Source: Actinopolyspora erythraea (GTDB taxonomy: Bacteria > Actinomycetota > Actinomycetes > Mycobacteriales > Pseudonocardiaceae). From it: 64,000 nucleotides of DNA. Within the stretch, counting starts at the first letter, position 1; every line of letters starts with the position of its first letter. The notes under the pieces are model-generated. The model made no database searches and was not told the origin of the DNA. It saw only the letters and a program-made list of their open reading frames with translations. This document shows positions 25,024 to 34,060 of the stretch, piece by piece. The stretch is taken from assembly GCF_002263515.1 (NCBI RefSeq), contig NZ_CP022752.1:4464001-4528000 (forward strand), read 5' to 3'. The position numbers and the translations under genes were made by a program.

Positions 25024-25361
25024 CGTGTGCTCTCGTACTGCTCCGGGTCGTTCGCGCACCTCATCCACCGCTGGAACATCCACGCGGGGAATTCCGGTGG
25101 TAATCAGAACGGACGCGGTGCACGGGGGACAACGTGAATGCCATCTGAACCCCGACGAAAAATCACGACACGCACACCTGCACCGTTTCGTGGCAATACT
25201 CTCACCCGTCCGGAGCAAAGAATTCGGCCGCAGGTCGGCAATCCTCCCGAAACTCCGGACTGATCCTTGTCACCTCCCACACCGATGGGAAGAATTCACT
25301 CCGCCCGTTCGAGAACGAGAAAATCCTCGACCACCGATCACGACGGCGGGGGAACGAGACG

Positions 25362-26438
25362 ATGCCCGAGAGACGACGGGGCGCCGCACCGGACGAGACC
25401 ACCCGGCGAGCACTGCTGGGCGGCACACTGCTCGGAACCACCGGACTGCTGCTCGGCGGCACCGCACTCGCGCGCACACCACCACCCACCACGCGAGAAC
25501 TGGCCATCGCGGGCACCGACTCCTGGGGAGCGCGCCCGCCCCGGAACGAGCTGGTGCTGCTGTCGCGTCCGACCCGCAAGATCATCGTGCACCACACCGC
25601 CACGCCCAACAGCACCGACCACTCCCGGGCACACGCCTTCGAGCTGGCGAGGTCCATCCAGGACCACCACATGGACCACAACGGTTGGACCGACACCGGC
25701 CAGCACTTCACGCTCAGCCGGGGCGGGCACCTCACCGAGGGCAGGCACCACAGCCTCGCCGCCTTCCGCGAGGGTGACCGCCACGTCGTCAGCGCGCACA
25801 CCAGCGGGCAGAACAGGCTGGCCGTGGGCATCGAGAACGAGGGCACCTACGACAACGTGGCGTTCCCGAGCATCCAGTACGACAAACTGGTCGAACTGTG
25901 CTCGGCACTGTGCACCGCCTACGCCATCGAGCCCTACGAGATCTACGGGCACCGGGACTTCAACGCCACCGGCTGCCCCGGTGACCGGCTCTACGCCCTG
26001 TTGGGACAGCTGCGCGCCGACGTGGCCGCCTCGGTCGGCGGCGACCCGAGCGGGGTGAGCTGGCCACTACTGCGCTCCGGCGACGAGGGCGAGCGGGTGC
26101 GCGTGCTGCAGTACCTGCTCAACGAGCACGACGCCACGCTGACCACCGACGGGATCTACGGCCCCGCCACCGAGAGCGCGGTGCGCGACTTCCAGCGCTC
26201 CACCGGCGCCATCGTGGACGGACTGGCGGGCGACCAGACCTGGAACCAGGCGGTCCGCGAACGGACGTACGGCGACAGTGGTCCCGCGGTACGGGCGGTG
26301 CAGCACCGGCTCGGCACGACGGTGGACGGGGTCTTCGGCCCGGTGACCGAGTCGGCGGTGCGGACGTTCCAGTCCGACCGGGGGCTGCGGGTCAGCGGTG
26401 TGGTCGACGCCCGCACCTGGGACGAGCTGGTCGGCTGA
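25362..26438 (+). CDS. exported N-acetylmuramoyl-L-alanine amidase with two peptidoglycan-binding domains
   Basis: 358 residues. N-terminal TTRRALLGGTLLGTTGLLLGG looks like a Tat/Sec signal. Amidase_2 domain (~50-230) with zinc ligands in IIVHHTATPNS and GHRDFNATGCPGD. Two PG_binding_1 repeats follow (RSGDEGERVRVLQYLLN...GIYGPATESAVRDFQ and YGDSGPAVRAVQHRLG...GVFGPVTESAVRTFQ). It cleaves the bond between muramic acid and the stem peptide. ATG at 25362 after GGGGGAACGAG. Directly followed by another wall hydrolase with the same binding module. Confidence 0.93.
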   Translation: MPERRRGAAPDETTRRALLGGTLLGTTGLLLGGTALARTPPPTTRELAIAGTDSWGARPPRNELVLLSRPTRKIIVHHTATPNSTDHSRAHAFELARSIQDHHMDHNGWTDTGQHFTLSRGGHLTEGRHHSLAAFREGDRHVVSAHTSGQNRLAVGIENEGTYDNVAFPSIQYDKLVELCSALCTAYAIEPYEIYGHRDFNATGCPGDRLYALLGQLRADVAASVGGDPSGVSWPLLRSGDEGERVRVLQYLLNEHDATLTTDGIYGPATESAVRDFQRSTGAIVDGLAGDQTWNQAVRERTYGDSGPAVRAVQHRLGTTVDGVFGPVTESAVRTFQSDRGLRVSGVVDARTWDELVG

Positions 26439-26525
26439 CTCGCTGTCGCACCGAGCGCATCAGGTTTTCCCACGGCGGTGCGCCCACCCGAGCGCGCCGC
26501 CAGAACCCCGACAAGGGAGGTAGGA

Positions 26526-27269
26526 ATGAGACGAACAGGACGTTCGATCCTCGGTCTGCTCGGCGCGTTCACGCTGAGCCTGGGGCTGGCAGGCGGTGCG
26601 GGCGTGGTCGACCCGGCCCCCGCCGCAGCGGACTCCTGCTACACCTGGGGAGAGACCCTGTCCCAGGGCGACAGCGGCAGTGACGTGCGCGAGCTGCAGG
26701 TCCGCGTGGCGGGCTGGGCCGCCTACGGCGACCCGGTCGACATCGACGGTGTCTACGGCCCGGAGACCGCGAACGCGGTGGAGCGGTTCCAGCGCGGCTA
26801 CGGCCTGGCCGTGGACGGCATCGCGGGCCCGGAGACCTACGGGCAGATCTACGACCTGCAGGACGCCGACTGCACCCCGGCGCACTTCGCGTTCTCCGAG
26901 TTCACCTCCAACGACGGCAGCGGGTTCTCCGGGGGCAACACCAGCACCTCGAACGTGCGCACCAACGTGCTGCGCAACATGTGGAAGCTGGAGGCGCTGC
27001 GGCACAAGCTGGGTGACCGCCCGCTCTACGTCAGCTCCGGTTTCCGCAGCGTCTCGCACAACGACGCCGTGGGTGGCGCCCCGAACAGCAAGCACACCTA
27101 CGGCACCGGCGTCGACCTGACCGGCGCTCCCTCGCTGTGCGACATCGCCCGGGAGGCCAGGAGCTCCGGCTTCAACGGCATCATCGGCCCTGGGGCGGCG
27201 GGGCACAACGACCACACCCACCTCGACACCCGTTCGGGCAGGTACTGGAACGCGCCCAGCTGCTTCTGA
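26526..27269 (+). CDS. secreted M15-type peptidase with peptidoglycan-binding domain
   Basis: 247 residues, Sec signal (RSILGLLGAFTLSLGLAGGAG...AAA), PG_binding_1 (QGDSGSDVRELQ...GVYGPETANAVERFQ), then a Peptidase_M15_3 domain with zinc ligands in SKHTYGTGVDLTG and GHNDHTHLDTR. Family members are D,D- or L,D-peptidases acting on stem peptides. ATG at 26526 with GGAGGTAGGA directly before it. The pair with the upstream amidase gives complementary amide and peptide cleavage of the wall. Confidence 0.9.
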   Translation: MRRTGRSILGLLGAFTLSLGLAGGAGVVDPAPAAADSCYTWGETLSQGDSGSDVRELQVRVAGWAAYGDPVDIDGVYGPETANAVERFQRGYGLAVDGIAGPETYGQIYDLQDADCTPAHFAFSEFTSNDGSGFSGGNTSTSNVRTNVLRNMWKLEALRHKLGDRPLYVSSGFRSVSHNDAVGGAPNSKHTYGTGVDLTGAPSLCDIAREARSSGFNGIIGPGAAGHNDHTHLDTRSGRYWNAPSCF

Positions 27270-27306
27270 CTGAGGTTTTCCGTTCAGGTTGATCAGGTGA
27301 TCGCGT

Positions 27307-27409
27307 GGCGGAACCTCTCGCGGGCTCTCGCCGCGGGGAGGTCCGGCATCGAGTGGGCACTACGCCACGTCGGACCTTCCTCGCGAGAGCACCACGAGAG
27401 AACCGGCGG
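27307..27409 (+). repeat. dispersed intergenic repeat family A, full copy
   Basis: Starts GGCGGAACCTCTCGCGGGCT and ends near GAGAGAACCGGCGG, inverted relative to the copies at 14751 and 19378. Nothing else is seen in the 27270-27588 gap. Confidence 0.6.
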
Positions 27410-27588
27410 CGGTGCGAGGCGCCCGGGTGGTCGTCTCGGCGCTGCCGTGCCGAATGCGCCGCTTTCGATCGTCGGCACGCGGCAAACCACGGTGGCTCGT
27501 GCCAAGCGCGTGGCCACGACCGTGCCGCACCGGGCGACCGTGTGCGGCACGGTCGCCGCTTCGGCCGCACACCGATAGTGTCCGGGGC

Positions 27589-28083
27589 GTGACGCGCACC
27601 GAACGACGCGGCCGGTACCTGCCGCACTACGCGAGCATCGTGTGGGCACTGTTGTTCGCGGCGCTGAGCGTGTTCTGGGCGTTCGGCGGACGTACCGGGA
27701 CGCACCCGCTGGAAACCTCCGATCCGACACCGCTGTTCACGCTGCTGAACCTCGGAGCGGCCCTGCTCAAGGCCGGGCTCGGCGTCGTCGCCTGGCTGGC
27801 CACCCGACAGTGGCGAGGGGCGCTGCGTGGCCTGCTCGCGCTGGTGCTCTGGGTCTCGGGGGTGGTGTGCGCGGTCTACGGCCTCTTCGGACTGGTGGGC
27901 AACGGTCTGGTGCTGGCCGGAGTCGTCCCGGTCGAGGGCGGCGTCACCCACTGGTACTGGTACTACGTGCTGCTCTGGGACCCCTACTGGGTGCTGGGCG
28001 GAGCGCTGCTGCTGGCGACGGCGCTGCGCTCCGGCGATCCCCGTGAGGTCCGGTCCTCCGGCGGCGGTGGGCGGATGTTCTGA
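27589..28083 (+). CDS. four-helix membrane protein, DUF3995-like
   Basis: 164 residues, GTG start at 27589 with GGGG upstream. Four predicted membrane segments (IVWALLFAALSVFWAFGG, LLNLGAALLKAGLGVVAWLA, LRGLLALVLWVSGVVCAVYGL, WYYVLLWDPYWVLGGALLLA). The SVFWAFGG and WYYVLLWDPYWVLGG motifs resemble DUF3995 membrane proteins, which have no known function. Short basic/glycine-rich tail. Confidence 0.65.
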   Translation: MTRTERRGRYLPHYASIVWALLFAALSVFWAFGGRTGTHPLETSDPTPLFTLLNLGAALLKAGLGVVAWLATRQWRGALRGLLALVLWVSGVVCAVYGLFGLVGNGLVLAGVVPVEGGVTHWYWYYVLLWDPYWVLGGALLLATALRSGDPREVRSSGGGGRMF

Positions 28084-28183
28084 GGACGGACGCGCGGCAC
28101 CGAACCATCCGCTTCCGAAGAACGGCCCTCCACTTCGGCTTCGGTTCCCTGCCGATTTCCGCTGTCCGAGGCCCGGCGGCTCC

Positions 28184-28207
28184 GCGATCTCGGGAGAAAT
28201 CGGCACC
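28184..28207 (+). repeat. 24-bp intergenic repeat, family C, copy 2
   Basis: GCGATCTCGGGAGAAATCGG then CACC; see 11753, 36484 and 36535. Confidence 0.45.
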
Positions 28208-28288
28208 CCGGAATCGGCCCCCTTCGTGCGGTGGTGACCGGAAAGTCGGGAGAACCGACATCGTGGCCGCCCGCGCACGGCGGCCAGC

Positions 28289-28440
28289 ATGACCTCCGTG
28301 CGCTGCCGACACGTGCTCGTCGTTCTCCTCGAGGGAGCACGGAGTCTCGACGTCACCGGCCCAGCGTGGTTCCGATCAGCGAACGTGTGGTCTTCGAGGG
28401 CAAGTACGTCACCTCGGCCGGGTCCGTCCCGGGCGACGAC
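28289..28440 (+). pseudogene. fragment of a DJ-1/PfpI (GlxA-like) gene
   Basis: The plus strand encodes MTSVRCRHVLVVLLEGARSL then DVTGPA, the usual N-terminus of GlxA/cyclohexyl-isocyanide-hydratase-like DJ-1/PfpI proteins. It jumps, in another frame, to ERVVFEGKYVTSAGS, which resembles the conserved strand ~120 residues further on in that family (VV.DG.YVTSAG). The intervening region is absent and the frame is broken. It looks like a deletion remnant in the 450-bp gap before the DUF6986 gene. Confidence 0.5.
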
Positions 28441-28532
28441 GGCCCTCCCGGAGAACCACGAAAACTCCGGAAGGGCCGCCGGCTTCTCGCGGAACCGCCG
28501 CGCCCTGGGGCGGGCGGCGGTTCCGGAGAGAA

Positions 28533-29792
28533 CTACACCCGGCCGAGCTCGCGCAGCTCGGGCTCGGAGACCCCGGTCATCCGGGCGACCTCCTCCGCGT
28601 CGGTGGCACCGTTGTCCAGCGCCCGCACGAACGAGGCCGCCAGCGCCCTGGCGGTGGCGGGCTCGTCCAGCACCGCTCCCCCGCTGGCGGAGACGTAGGC
28701 GGCCAGCCGTGCCGCCTCGGACTCGGCGGAGTCCCGGAACTCCGCGAACACGGCCGCGTAGCGCGTGACCAGCTGCGCCGGGTGCAGGTCCCAGCCCTGG
28801 TAGAAACCGTGCTCCAGGGAGCGCCGCACCAGCCCGTAGTGGGTGCGCCAGCCGTACCGCACCTGTTCGGCCTCACCGACCGGCAGCACGTTGGTCGACC
28901 CGTCGGACAGGAAGATCCCGGTGCCGGCCGCCGAGACCTGCATGACGTGCCTGGCGAAGTCGCAGGCCCGGTGCGCCAGGTGCTGGTGCGCGGCGGTGAG
29001 GCCGCACCCGGCCGTGTAGTCGTAGGTGCCGAAGTGCAGCCCGCTGATCCGGTCGCGCCCCGCCCCGATGAACCTGGGCAGCGCCAACCTCCCTTCGGAG
29101 TCCACGATGGACTGTGTGGTCTCCACCTGGATCTCGAACCGCAGCGAACCGGAGGCGAGCCCCAGAGTGCGCTCCACGAGTTCCAGGACCTCGACGAAGG
29201 CCTCCACCTGGCGCACGTCGACGACCTTCGGAAAGGTCAGCAGGAACCCCTCGGGCAGCTTGCCGTGCCTGGCCAGGAGTTCGGTGAGGAACACGTCCAG
29301 CGTCCGCACCGACCGGGCACGCAGCTCGGGGTCGTCGAAGGACTTCACGCGCAGCCCGAAGTTCCCGGGGGCCGCGCCCTGTCGCAGCCACTCGGCCACC
29401 ACCCGGGCGGTACGCTCCGCGTCGGCGTCCTCCACCTCGTCACCGGGCGCGCCGTAGCCGTCCTCGAAGTCGATGCGCAGGTCCTCGACGGGCGAGTCCC
29501 GCAGCTTGTCCCGCACGCGCGGCAGGACCTCCGTCGCCCGGCGTTCGGACACCTCGATGATCCCGGCGAACTCAGCCGCGCTCGGGGCGTGCTCGTCGAG
29601 GGTGGTCAGGGCCTCGTCTCCCCAGTTCCGCGGTGTGTCGGCGTCGACCTTCCCCGCTGGGACGTAGCAGGTGTGCACCGGCTGACGCGCCGAGGCCGTC
29701 CGGCGGAATCTGGCGGCGACCCGCGCGTCGACGTCGGCCAGCGGAGCCAGTCGAACATCCACATCGGCCCGGTTCAACGAGGTCCTGGGCAC
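28533..29792 (-). CDS. DUF6986 / HpcH-HpaI aldolase-like protein
   Basis: 419 residues, GTG start at 29792 after AGGAGGACAA. TIM-barrel signatures of the CitE/HpcH superfamily: VEDLRIDFEDGYG (acidic metal-site motif), FLLTFPKVVDVRQV, RFEIQVETTQSIVD, ISGLHFGTYDYT and GIFLSDGSTN. It is longer than malyl-CoA lyases (~300) and fits the DUF6986 family. Next to malate synthase, and inside a purine/glyoxylate locus, it probably handles a C2-derived hydroxyacid or thioester. The reaction is not established. Confidence 0.75.
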   Translation of the reverse strand: MPRTSLNRADVDVRLAPLADVDARVAARFRRTASARQPVHTCYVPAGKVDADTPRNWGDEALTTLDEHAPSAAEFAGIIEVSERRATEVLPRVRDKLRDSPVEDLRIDFEDGYGAPGDEVEDADAERTARVVAEWLRQGAAPGNFGLRVKSFDDPELRARSVRTLDVFLTELLARHGKLPEGFLLTFPKVVDVRQVEAFVEVLELVERTLGLASGSLRFEIQVETTQSIVDSEGRLALPRFIGAGRDRISGLHFGTYDYTAGCGLTAAHQHLAHRACDFARHVMQVSAAGTGIFLSDGSTNVLPVGEAEQVRYGWRTHYGLVRRSLEHGFYQGWDLHPAQLVTRYAAVFAEFRDSAESEAARLAAYVSASGGAVLDEPATARALAASFVRALDNGATDAEEVARMTGVSEPELRELGRV

Positions 29793-29848
29793 TTGTCCTC
29801 CTTTGAGTTCTCGGCCCCACAGCGGAGCTCTGCGTGAGAGGTCGGGTA

Positions 29849-29955
29849 GCCGGCACGTGAGTCGGCGCCTTGCCGCGTTAGGCCGGCTCTCGAGTAGCGA
29901 CCTACGCGGCGAGCGGCCCGGCCTCGCAATGCATCCGACTCACGCACCGGAGCTT
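29849..29955 (+). repeat. dispersed intergenic repeat family B, copy 2
   Basis: Starts CACGTGAGTCGGCGCCTTGC and ends with CATCCGACTCACGCACCGG. GTGAGTCGG and CCGACTCAC at the ends are exact inverted repeats. Its left half recurs at 36424, and its right half at 14541-14642. No gene is seen in the 29793-30203 gap. Confidence 0.5.
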
Positions 29956-30203
29956 CTCGTCCTGCCCGGGCTGAAGCGCTCGTGTCGAACGGATCCCCTG
30001 ATCGGGAAGTTCCGAGCGATCGCGTGGGTGGTTGCGCGGACTACGGTTTCAGCCCCGCCGGTGCCGGATGAAACCCCAAGTCGATCAATAACCCGACCGG
30101 GAGAACATCAACCGGACTCGGACATCACGTTCGTTCTGTTTCGATATCGGAGCAACTCGCTCGGTGGCCGCCCGGGAGCACCGGACGGCCACCGCCTCGG
30201 CGG

Positions 30204-31805
30204 TCAGTCGATCTGCTCGTAGGCGGGCAGCGTCAGGAAGTCGACGAACTCGTCGGCCACCGCCACCCGTTCGAACAGCTCCACCGCGCGGTCCAGGTTC
30301 TCGGCCGGGAAGCCCTCCTCGGCGCGGAGCTGCTTCTCGGTGTCGGCGAGCACCTGGCGCACCAGGTCCTTGGTGACCCGCTGTCCGTCGTTGAGCACGA
30401 TGCCGTTGTGCAGCCACTGCCAGATCTGCGAACGCGAGATCTCGGCGGTGGCGGCGTCCTCCATCATGTTGTGGATACCGGCCGCACCGTTGCCGCTGAG
30501 CCAGGAAACGATGTAGCGGACCCCGACGTCCACGGCCGAGCGGAGCCCCTCGATGGTCTTGTCACCGGGGGTCTCGGCGGTGTTGAGCAGGTCGGCGGCG
30601 GTGACGGAGACGTCCTCGCGCTTGCGGTCGAGCTGGTTGGGCTTGTCGCCCAGCACCGCGTCGAACTCCTCCTTGCACACCGACACGGTGTCCGGGTGGG
30701 CGACCCAGGAACCGTCGAAGCCGTCGTTGGCCTCGCGGCGCTTGTCGTCGTGGATCTTGGCCAGCGCCCGCTCGGTGACCTCGGGATCGCGCCGGTTCGG
30801 GATGAACGCGGCCATGCCACCGATCGCGAACGCGCCGCGCTTATGGCAGGTGCGCACCAGCAGTTCGGTGTAGGCGCGCATGAACGAGGCGGTCATGGTC
30901 ACGCTGTTGCGGTCGGGCAGCACGAAGTCCGACCCGGCCGAGCGGAAGGTCTTGATCACGCTGAACAGGTAGTCCCACCGTCCGGCGTTGAGCCCCGCGC
31001 TGTGCTCGCGCAGCTCGTAGAGGATCTCCTCCATCTCGAACGCGGCGGGGATGGTCTCGATGAGCACGGTGGCGCGCACCGAGCCCTGCGGCACGCCGAG
31101 CTCCTGCTGGGCCTGCACGAAGACGTCGTTCCACAGCCTCGCCTCGAGGTGGCTCTCCATCTTGGGCAGGTAGAAGAACGGGCCGGTGCCGCGCCGCAGC
31201 CCCTCCCGCGCGTTGTGGAAGAAGTAGAGCCCGAAGTCCACCAGCGCGCCCACGGCGGGCCGGCCGTCGACGAGGATGTGCCGCTCGTCGAAGTGCCAGC
31301 CACGGGGGCGGACCAGCGGGACGGCGTGTTCGACGTCGTCGCGCAGCTTGTACTGCTTGCCGTTGGAGTGCAGCTCGACCTGCTTGCGGATCACGTCGTA
31401 GAGGTTGACCTGGCCGGAGACGACGTTGCTCCAGTGCGGCGTGTTGGCGTCCTCCAGGTCGGCCAGCCAGACCTTGGCGCCGGAGTTGAGCGCGTTGATG
31501 GCCATCTTGCGGTCGGTCGGGCCGGTGATCTCGACCCGCCGGTCGCGCAGCGCGGGCGGGGCCTCGGCCACCTGCCAGTCGGACTCGCGGATGTGGCGGG
31601 TCTCGTCGAGGAAGTCCAGCTTGCCGGTCCGGGCGGCCTCGTCGCGGCGCTGCTGACGCCGGGCGAGCAGCTCGTCGCAGCGCGGGCCGAAGGCGCGCTG
31701 CAGTCGGGCGACGAAGTCGAGCGCTTCGGGGGTGAGGATCTCCTCGCCGCGCTCCACGGGAGCACCGAGGACCTCAACGCCCTGTGCGGGGGTCGATTGG
31801 GACAT
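30204..31805 (-). CDS. aceB: malate synthase A
   Basis: 533 residues; condenses glyoxylate with acetyl-CoA to malate. Start ATG at 31805 (MSQSTPAQGV) after AGAGGTGG; earlier in-frame starts are unsupported. Signatures: DLEDANTPHW, RPRGWHFDERH, VLIETIPAAFEMEEIL, HSAGLNAGRWDYLFSVIKTF (family motif, with Ala where Cys is common) and GSWVAHPDTV. C-terminal SQIWQWLHNG. No isocitrate lyase is in the window, so glyoxylate here more likely comes from allantoin breakdown. Confidence 0.96.
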   Translation of the reverse strand: MSQSTPAQGVEVLGAPVERGEEILTPEALDFVARLQRAFGPRCDELLARRQQRRDEAARTGKLDFLDETRHIRESDWQVAEAPPALRDRRVEITGPTDRKMAINALNSGAKVWLADLEDANTPHWSNVVSGQVNLYDVIRKQVELHSNGKQYKLRDDVEHAVPLVRPRGWHFDERHILVDGRPAVGALVDFGLYFFHNAREGLRRGTGPFFYLPKMESHLEARLWNDVFVQAQQELGVPQGSVRATVLIETIPAAFEMEEILYELREHSAGLNAGRWDYLFSVIKTFRSAGSDFVLPDRNSVTMTASFMRAYTELLVRTCHKRGAFAIGGMAAFIPNRRDPEVTERALAKIHDDKRREANDGFDGSWVAHPDTVSVCKEEFDAVLGDKPNQLDRKREDVSVTAADLLNTAETPGDKTIEGLRSAVDVGVRYIVSWLSGNGAAGIHNMMEDAATAEISRSQIWQWLHNGIVLNDGQRVTKDLVRQVLADTEKQLRAEEGFPAENLDRAVELFERVAVADEFVDFLTLPAYEQID

Positions 31806-32251
31806 GAGTCCACCTCTTTCTGATGCCGGGTTACAGACGGTGGCTGGTGACACAGCTTGCCGCGCCGGTGGCGCCCTCGCACCCCTTCGGAACCCACCCG
31901 CCGCGCTCGTCCGGCCGGGCGGTCGAAACGACAAGGACGGGTTCGAAAGCCGAAAGACTCGACCGAGCCCATCACCGGCTCGCGGTACGCCCGTTATGTT
32001 TTTTGCATCGTGGAGGTTAGTTTCCGCATCCCGTTACAGGCAAGATGAAGTGGGACACCCCGAGGGTGGTTCATGTCGGTACGCGGAGGGCGTCCCACAC
32101 CACCGGGCCCGGGCCTCGGGAACCGACGTCACATCGGCTACATCGGGCTCTCACGGACCGTTCGGGCGGATACACTGGCCCACCGCCGTACGGTGGAGGG
32201 AAAACCGAGCACCGGCGGAGCCGAGCACCACACGGGAAGAGGAACACTGGG
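31806..32251. other. divergent promoter region between malate synthase and the IclR gene
   Basis: About 445 bp with an AT-rich stretch near 31990-32030. It should contain both promoters. No copy of the allB/uraD palindrome was found by eye and no gene is supported. Confidence 0.4.
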
Positions 32252-33058
32252 ATGGCGGCTGGACAGGACGCGAGCGGGAACGGAGCCGATCGCGCCAAAC
32301 CCACGCAGGGCGGCGTTCAGTCGGTCGAACGCACCTTCGAACTGCTGGAGCTGATGGCCGACGCGGGTGGCGAGGTGGCGCTCAGCGACCTGGCTGAGGC
32401 CTCGGCGCTGCCGCTGCCGACCATTCACCGCATCATGCGCACGCTCGTGCGCACCGGCTACGCCCGGCAGCAGCCGTCCCGCCGGTACGCGCTGGGGCCG
32501 AGCCTGATCCGGCTCGGCGAGACGGCCAGCCGCACGCTGGGTTCCTGGGCGCGCCCCTACCTGGCCGAACTGACCGAGGCCACCGGTGAGACCTCGAACA
32601 TGGCGGTGCTCGACGGGGCGCAGATCGTCTACGTCTCGCAGGTGCCCTCGCAGCACTCGATGCGGATGTTCACCGAGGTGGGCAGGCGCGTGGACGCGCA
32701 CGCCACCGCCGTGGGCAAGGCCGTGATGGCCACGATGCCGGAGGAGAGCGTCACCCAGGTGCTCAACCGCACCGGCATGCATCCGCAGACCGAGCGGACC
32801 ATCACCGACGTCGAGAGCATGCGCACCGAGCTCGCCCGCATCCGCGAGCTCGGCTACGCGCTCGACGACGGGGAGCAGGAGGTCGGGGTGCGCTGTTACG
32901 CGGTGGCGATCCCCGAGGCCCCCGCCGCTTCGGCGATCTCGATCAGCGGGCCCGAGGCACGGATGAAGCGGATCGCCGTCGAGGACGTGGTGCCGCTGAT
33001 GCGACGGCTCGCCACCGAGCTCGGCAACGAGCTCAGCGCGGCGGGCGAGCCGACCTGA
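32252..33058 (+). CDS. IclR-family transcriptional regulator
   Basis: 268 residues. Winged HTH at ~20-90 (VQSVERTFELLELMADAG, LSDLAEASALPLPTIHRIMR, TGYARQ.PSRRYALGPSLI) and an IclR effector domain (VSQVPSQHSMRMF, DAHATAVGKAVMA, GYALDDGEQEVGVRCYAVAI). ATG at 32252 after AGAGGAAC. Allantoin/glyoxylate loci of enterobacteria and streptomycetes are controlled by IclR-type AllR, which senses allantoin or glyoxylate. Divergent from malate synthase and in the same locus as palindrome-preceded purine genes, so an AllR-like role is the best inference. Confidence 0.9.
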   Translation: MAAGQDASGNGADRAKPTQGGVQSVERTFELLELMADAGGEVALSDLAEASALPLPTIHRIMRTLVRTGYARQQPSRRYALGPSLIRLGETASRTLGSWARPYLAELTEATGETSNMAVLDGAQIVYVSQVPSQHSMRMFTEVGRRVDAHATAVGKAVMATMPEESVTQVLNRTGMHPQTERTITDVESMRTELARIRELGYALDDGEQEVGVRCYAVAIPEAPAASAISISGPEARMKRIAVEDVVPLMRRLATELGNELSAAGEPT

Positions 33059-33128
33059 GCCACGGTGTCGATTTCCAGCGAGTTCGCGGCGCCCTTCTCC
33101 CGACCGGCTCGGTCCGCCGAAGGAGTGA

Positions 33129-33163
33129 GCGCCCCCAGCCCGGGAGAACGGACTCGGGGGCGC
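33129..33163. terminator. bidirectional hairpin between the IclR and DUF4232 genes
   Basis: GCGCCCCC (33129-33136) pairs with GGGGGCGC (33156-33163) between two convergent genes. Confidence 0.55.
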
Positions 33164-33214
33164 CGCGGTGATATGCGGGTCAGCTCCGTCGGCGGGTGAC
33201 GGCCGTGGGCGGTG

Positions 33215-33766
33215 TCAGGCCTGGCCGACCGGGGTGACCCTCAGCTCGGCGCCGCGTACGGGCGCGTCGGGCCAGGACACCTCGACCTGCTTGCGCTGGA
33301 CACCGGTGGGCGTCCGGAACGAGACCGACCCGAGCTCGTTGCGCTGCCCGATGCTCGGCTCGATGAAATAGGACACGCCCGAGTGCGTGGCGTCGATGGT
33401 CACGGGCTCGGCGACGGTGTGCTCGGCCTCGACCGAGATTCCCGGCGCCGTCCCACCGTCGGGCTGGAAGAACCTCACGTTCGTCGGGAATCCCCGCATC
33501 AGGCAGTGAGTGTCGGCATCGGCGGCGGTGTAGCGCACCGCGAAGGCCCGTTGCCCGGCCCCGCCGTGCGGATCCTCGGTGATGTTGATCGAGAGGTCGG
33601 CGGGGGCGCAGGACGGGATCCGCGAGGAGACCGACCGCGAAGCCGTGTCAGACGCGGTGGACCGCTCCTGCTGACTCCCTGGAGTAGCGCCGAGGGCCGT
33701 GCCCATCACGGTTCCGGTGGCGAGAAAAGCGGCGGCGATGCCGGTGGCGAGTGCAGAACGATTCAT
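33215..33766 (-). CDS. secreted DUF4232 protein
   Basis: 183 residues, ATG at 33766 after AGGAGAATTCCCC. Signal peptide ALATGIAAAFLATGTVMGTALGA, then a DUF4232-type beta-sandwich: SCAPADLSINITEDPHGGAGQ, the CLMRGFPTNVRFF motif with the second cysteine, and a C-terminal VSWPDAPV..AELRVTP. Two cysteines probably form a disulfide. DUF4232 proteins are common secreted or lipoprotein products of actinomycetes with unknown function; there is no lipobox here. Confidence 0.85.
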   Translation of the reverse strand: MNRSALATGIAAAFLATGTVMGTALGATPGSQQERSTASDTASRSVSSRIPSCAPADLSINITEDPHGGAGQRAFAVRYTAADADTHCLMRGFPTNVRFFQPDGGTAPGISVEAEHTVAEPVTIDATHSGVSYFIEPSIGQRNELGSVSFRTPTGVQRKQVEVSWPDAPVRGAELRVTPVGQA

Positions 33767-34060
33767 GGGGAATTCTCCTCGCGGCGCGCGATGCGAAACG
33801 ACCGAACCGATCGACTTTCACTCCGGAAGACGCTCATTGCCAACAATGGTTCACTTTCAGTGAATCACGTCACAGGATAAAAAGCTTCGGGATCGGTCAC
33901 CGAGGAAGCGTTTCCGAGCGATTCCCGACAGGGCACCCGCGAGGCGACACGGACATGACGAACCAATCGGCAGTCACGACACAAACGAATATTCCGAAAA
34001 AATCGGACAGTGAAGACACCGGTCAACGGGAGGAGGACGGAGTTCGCCCGATCGGTGCCG

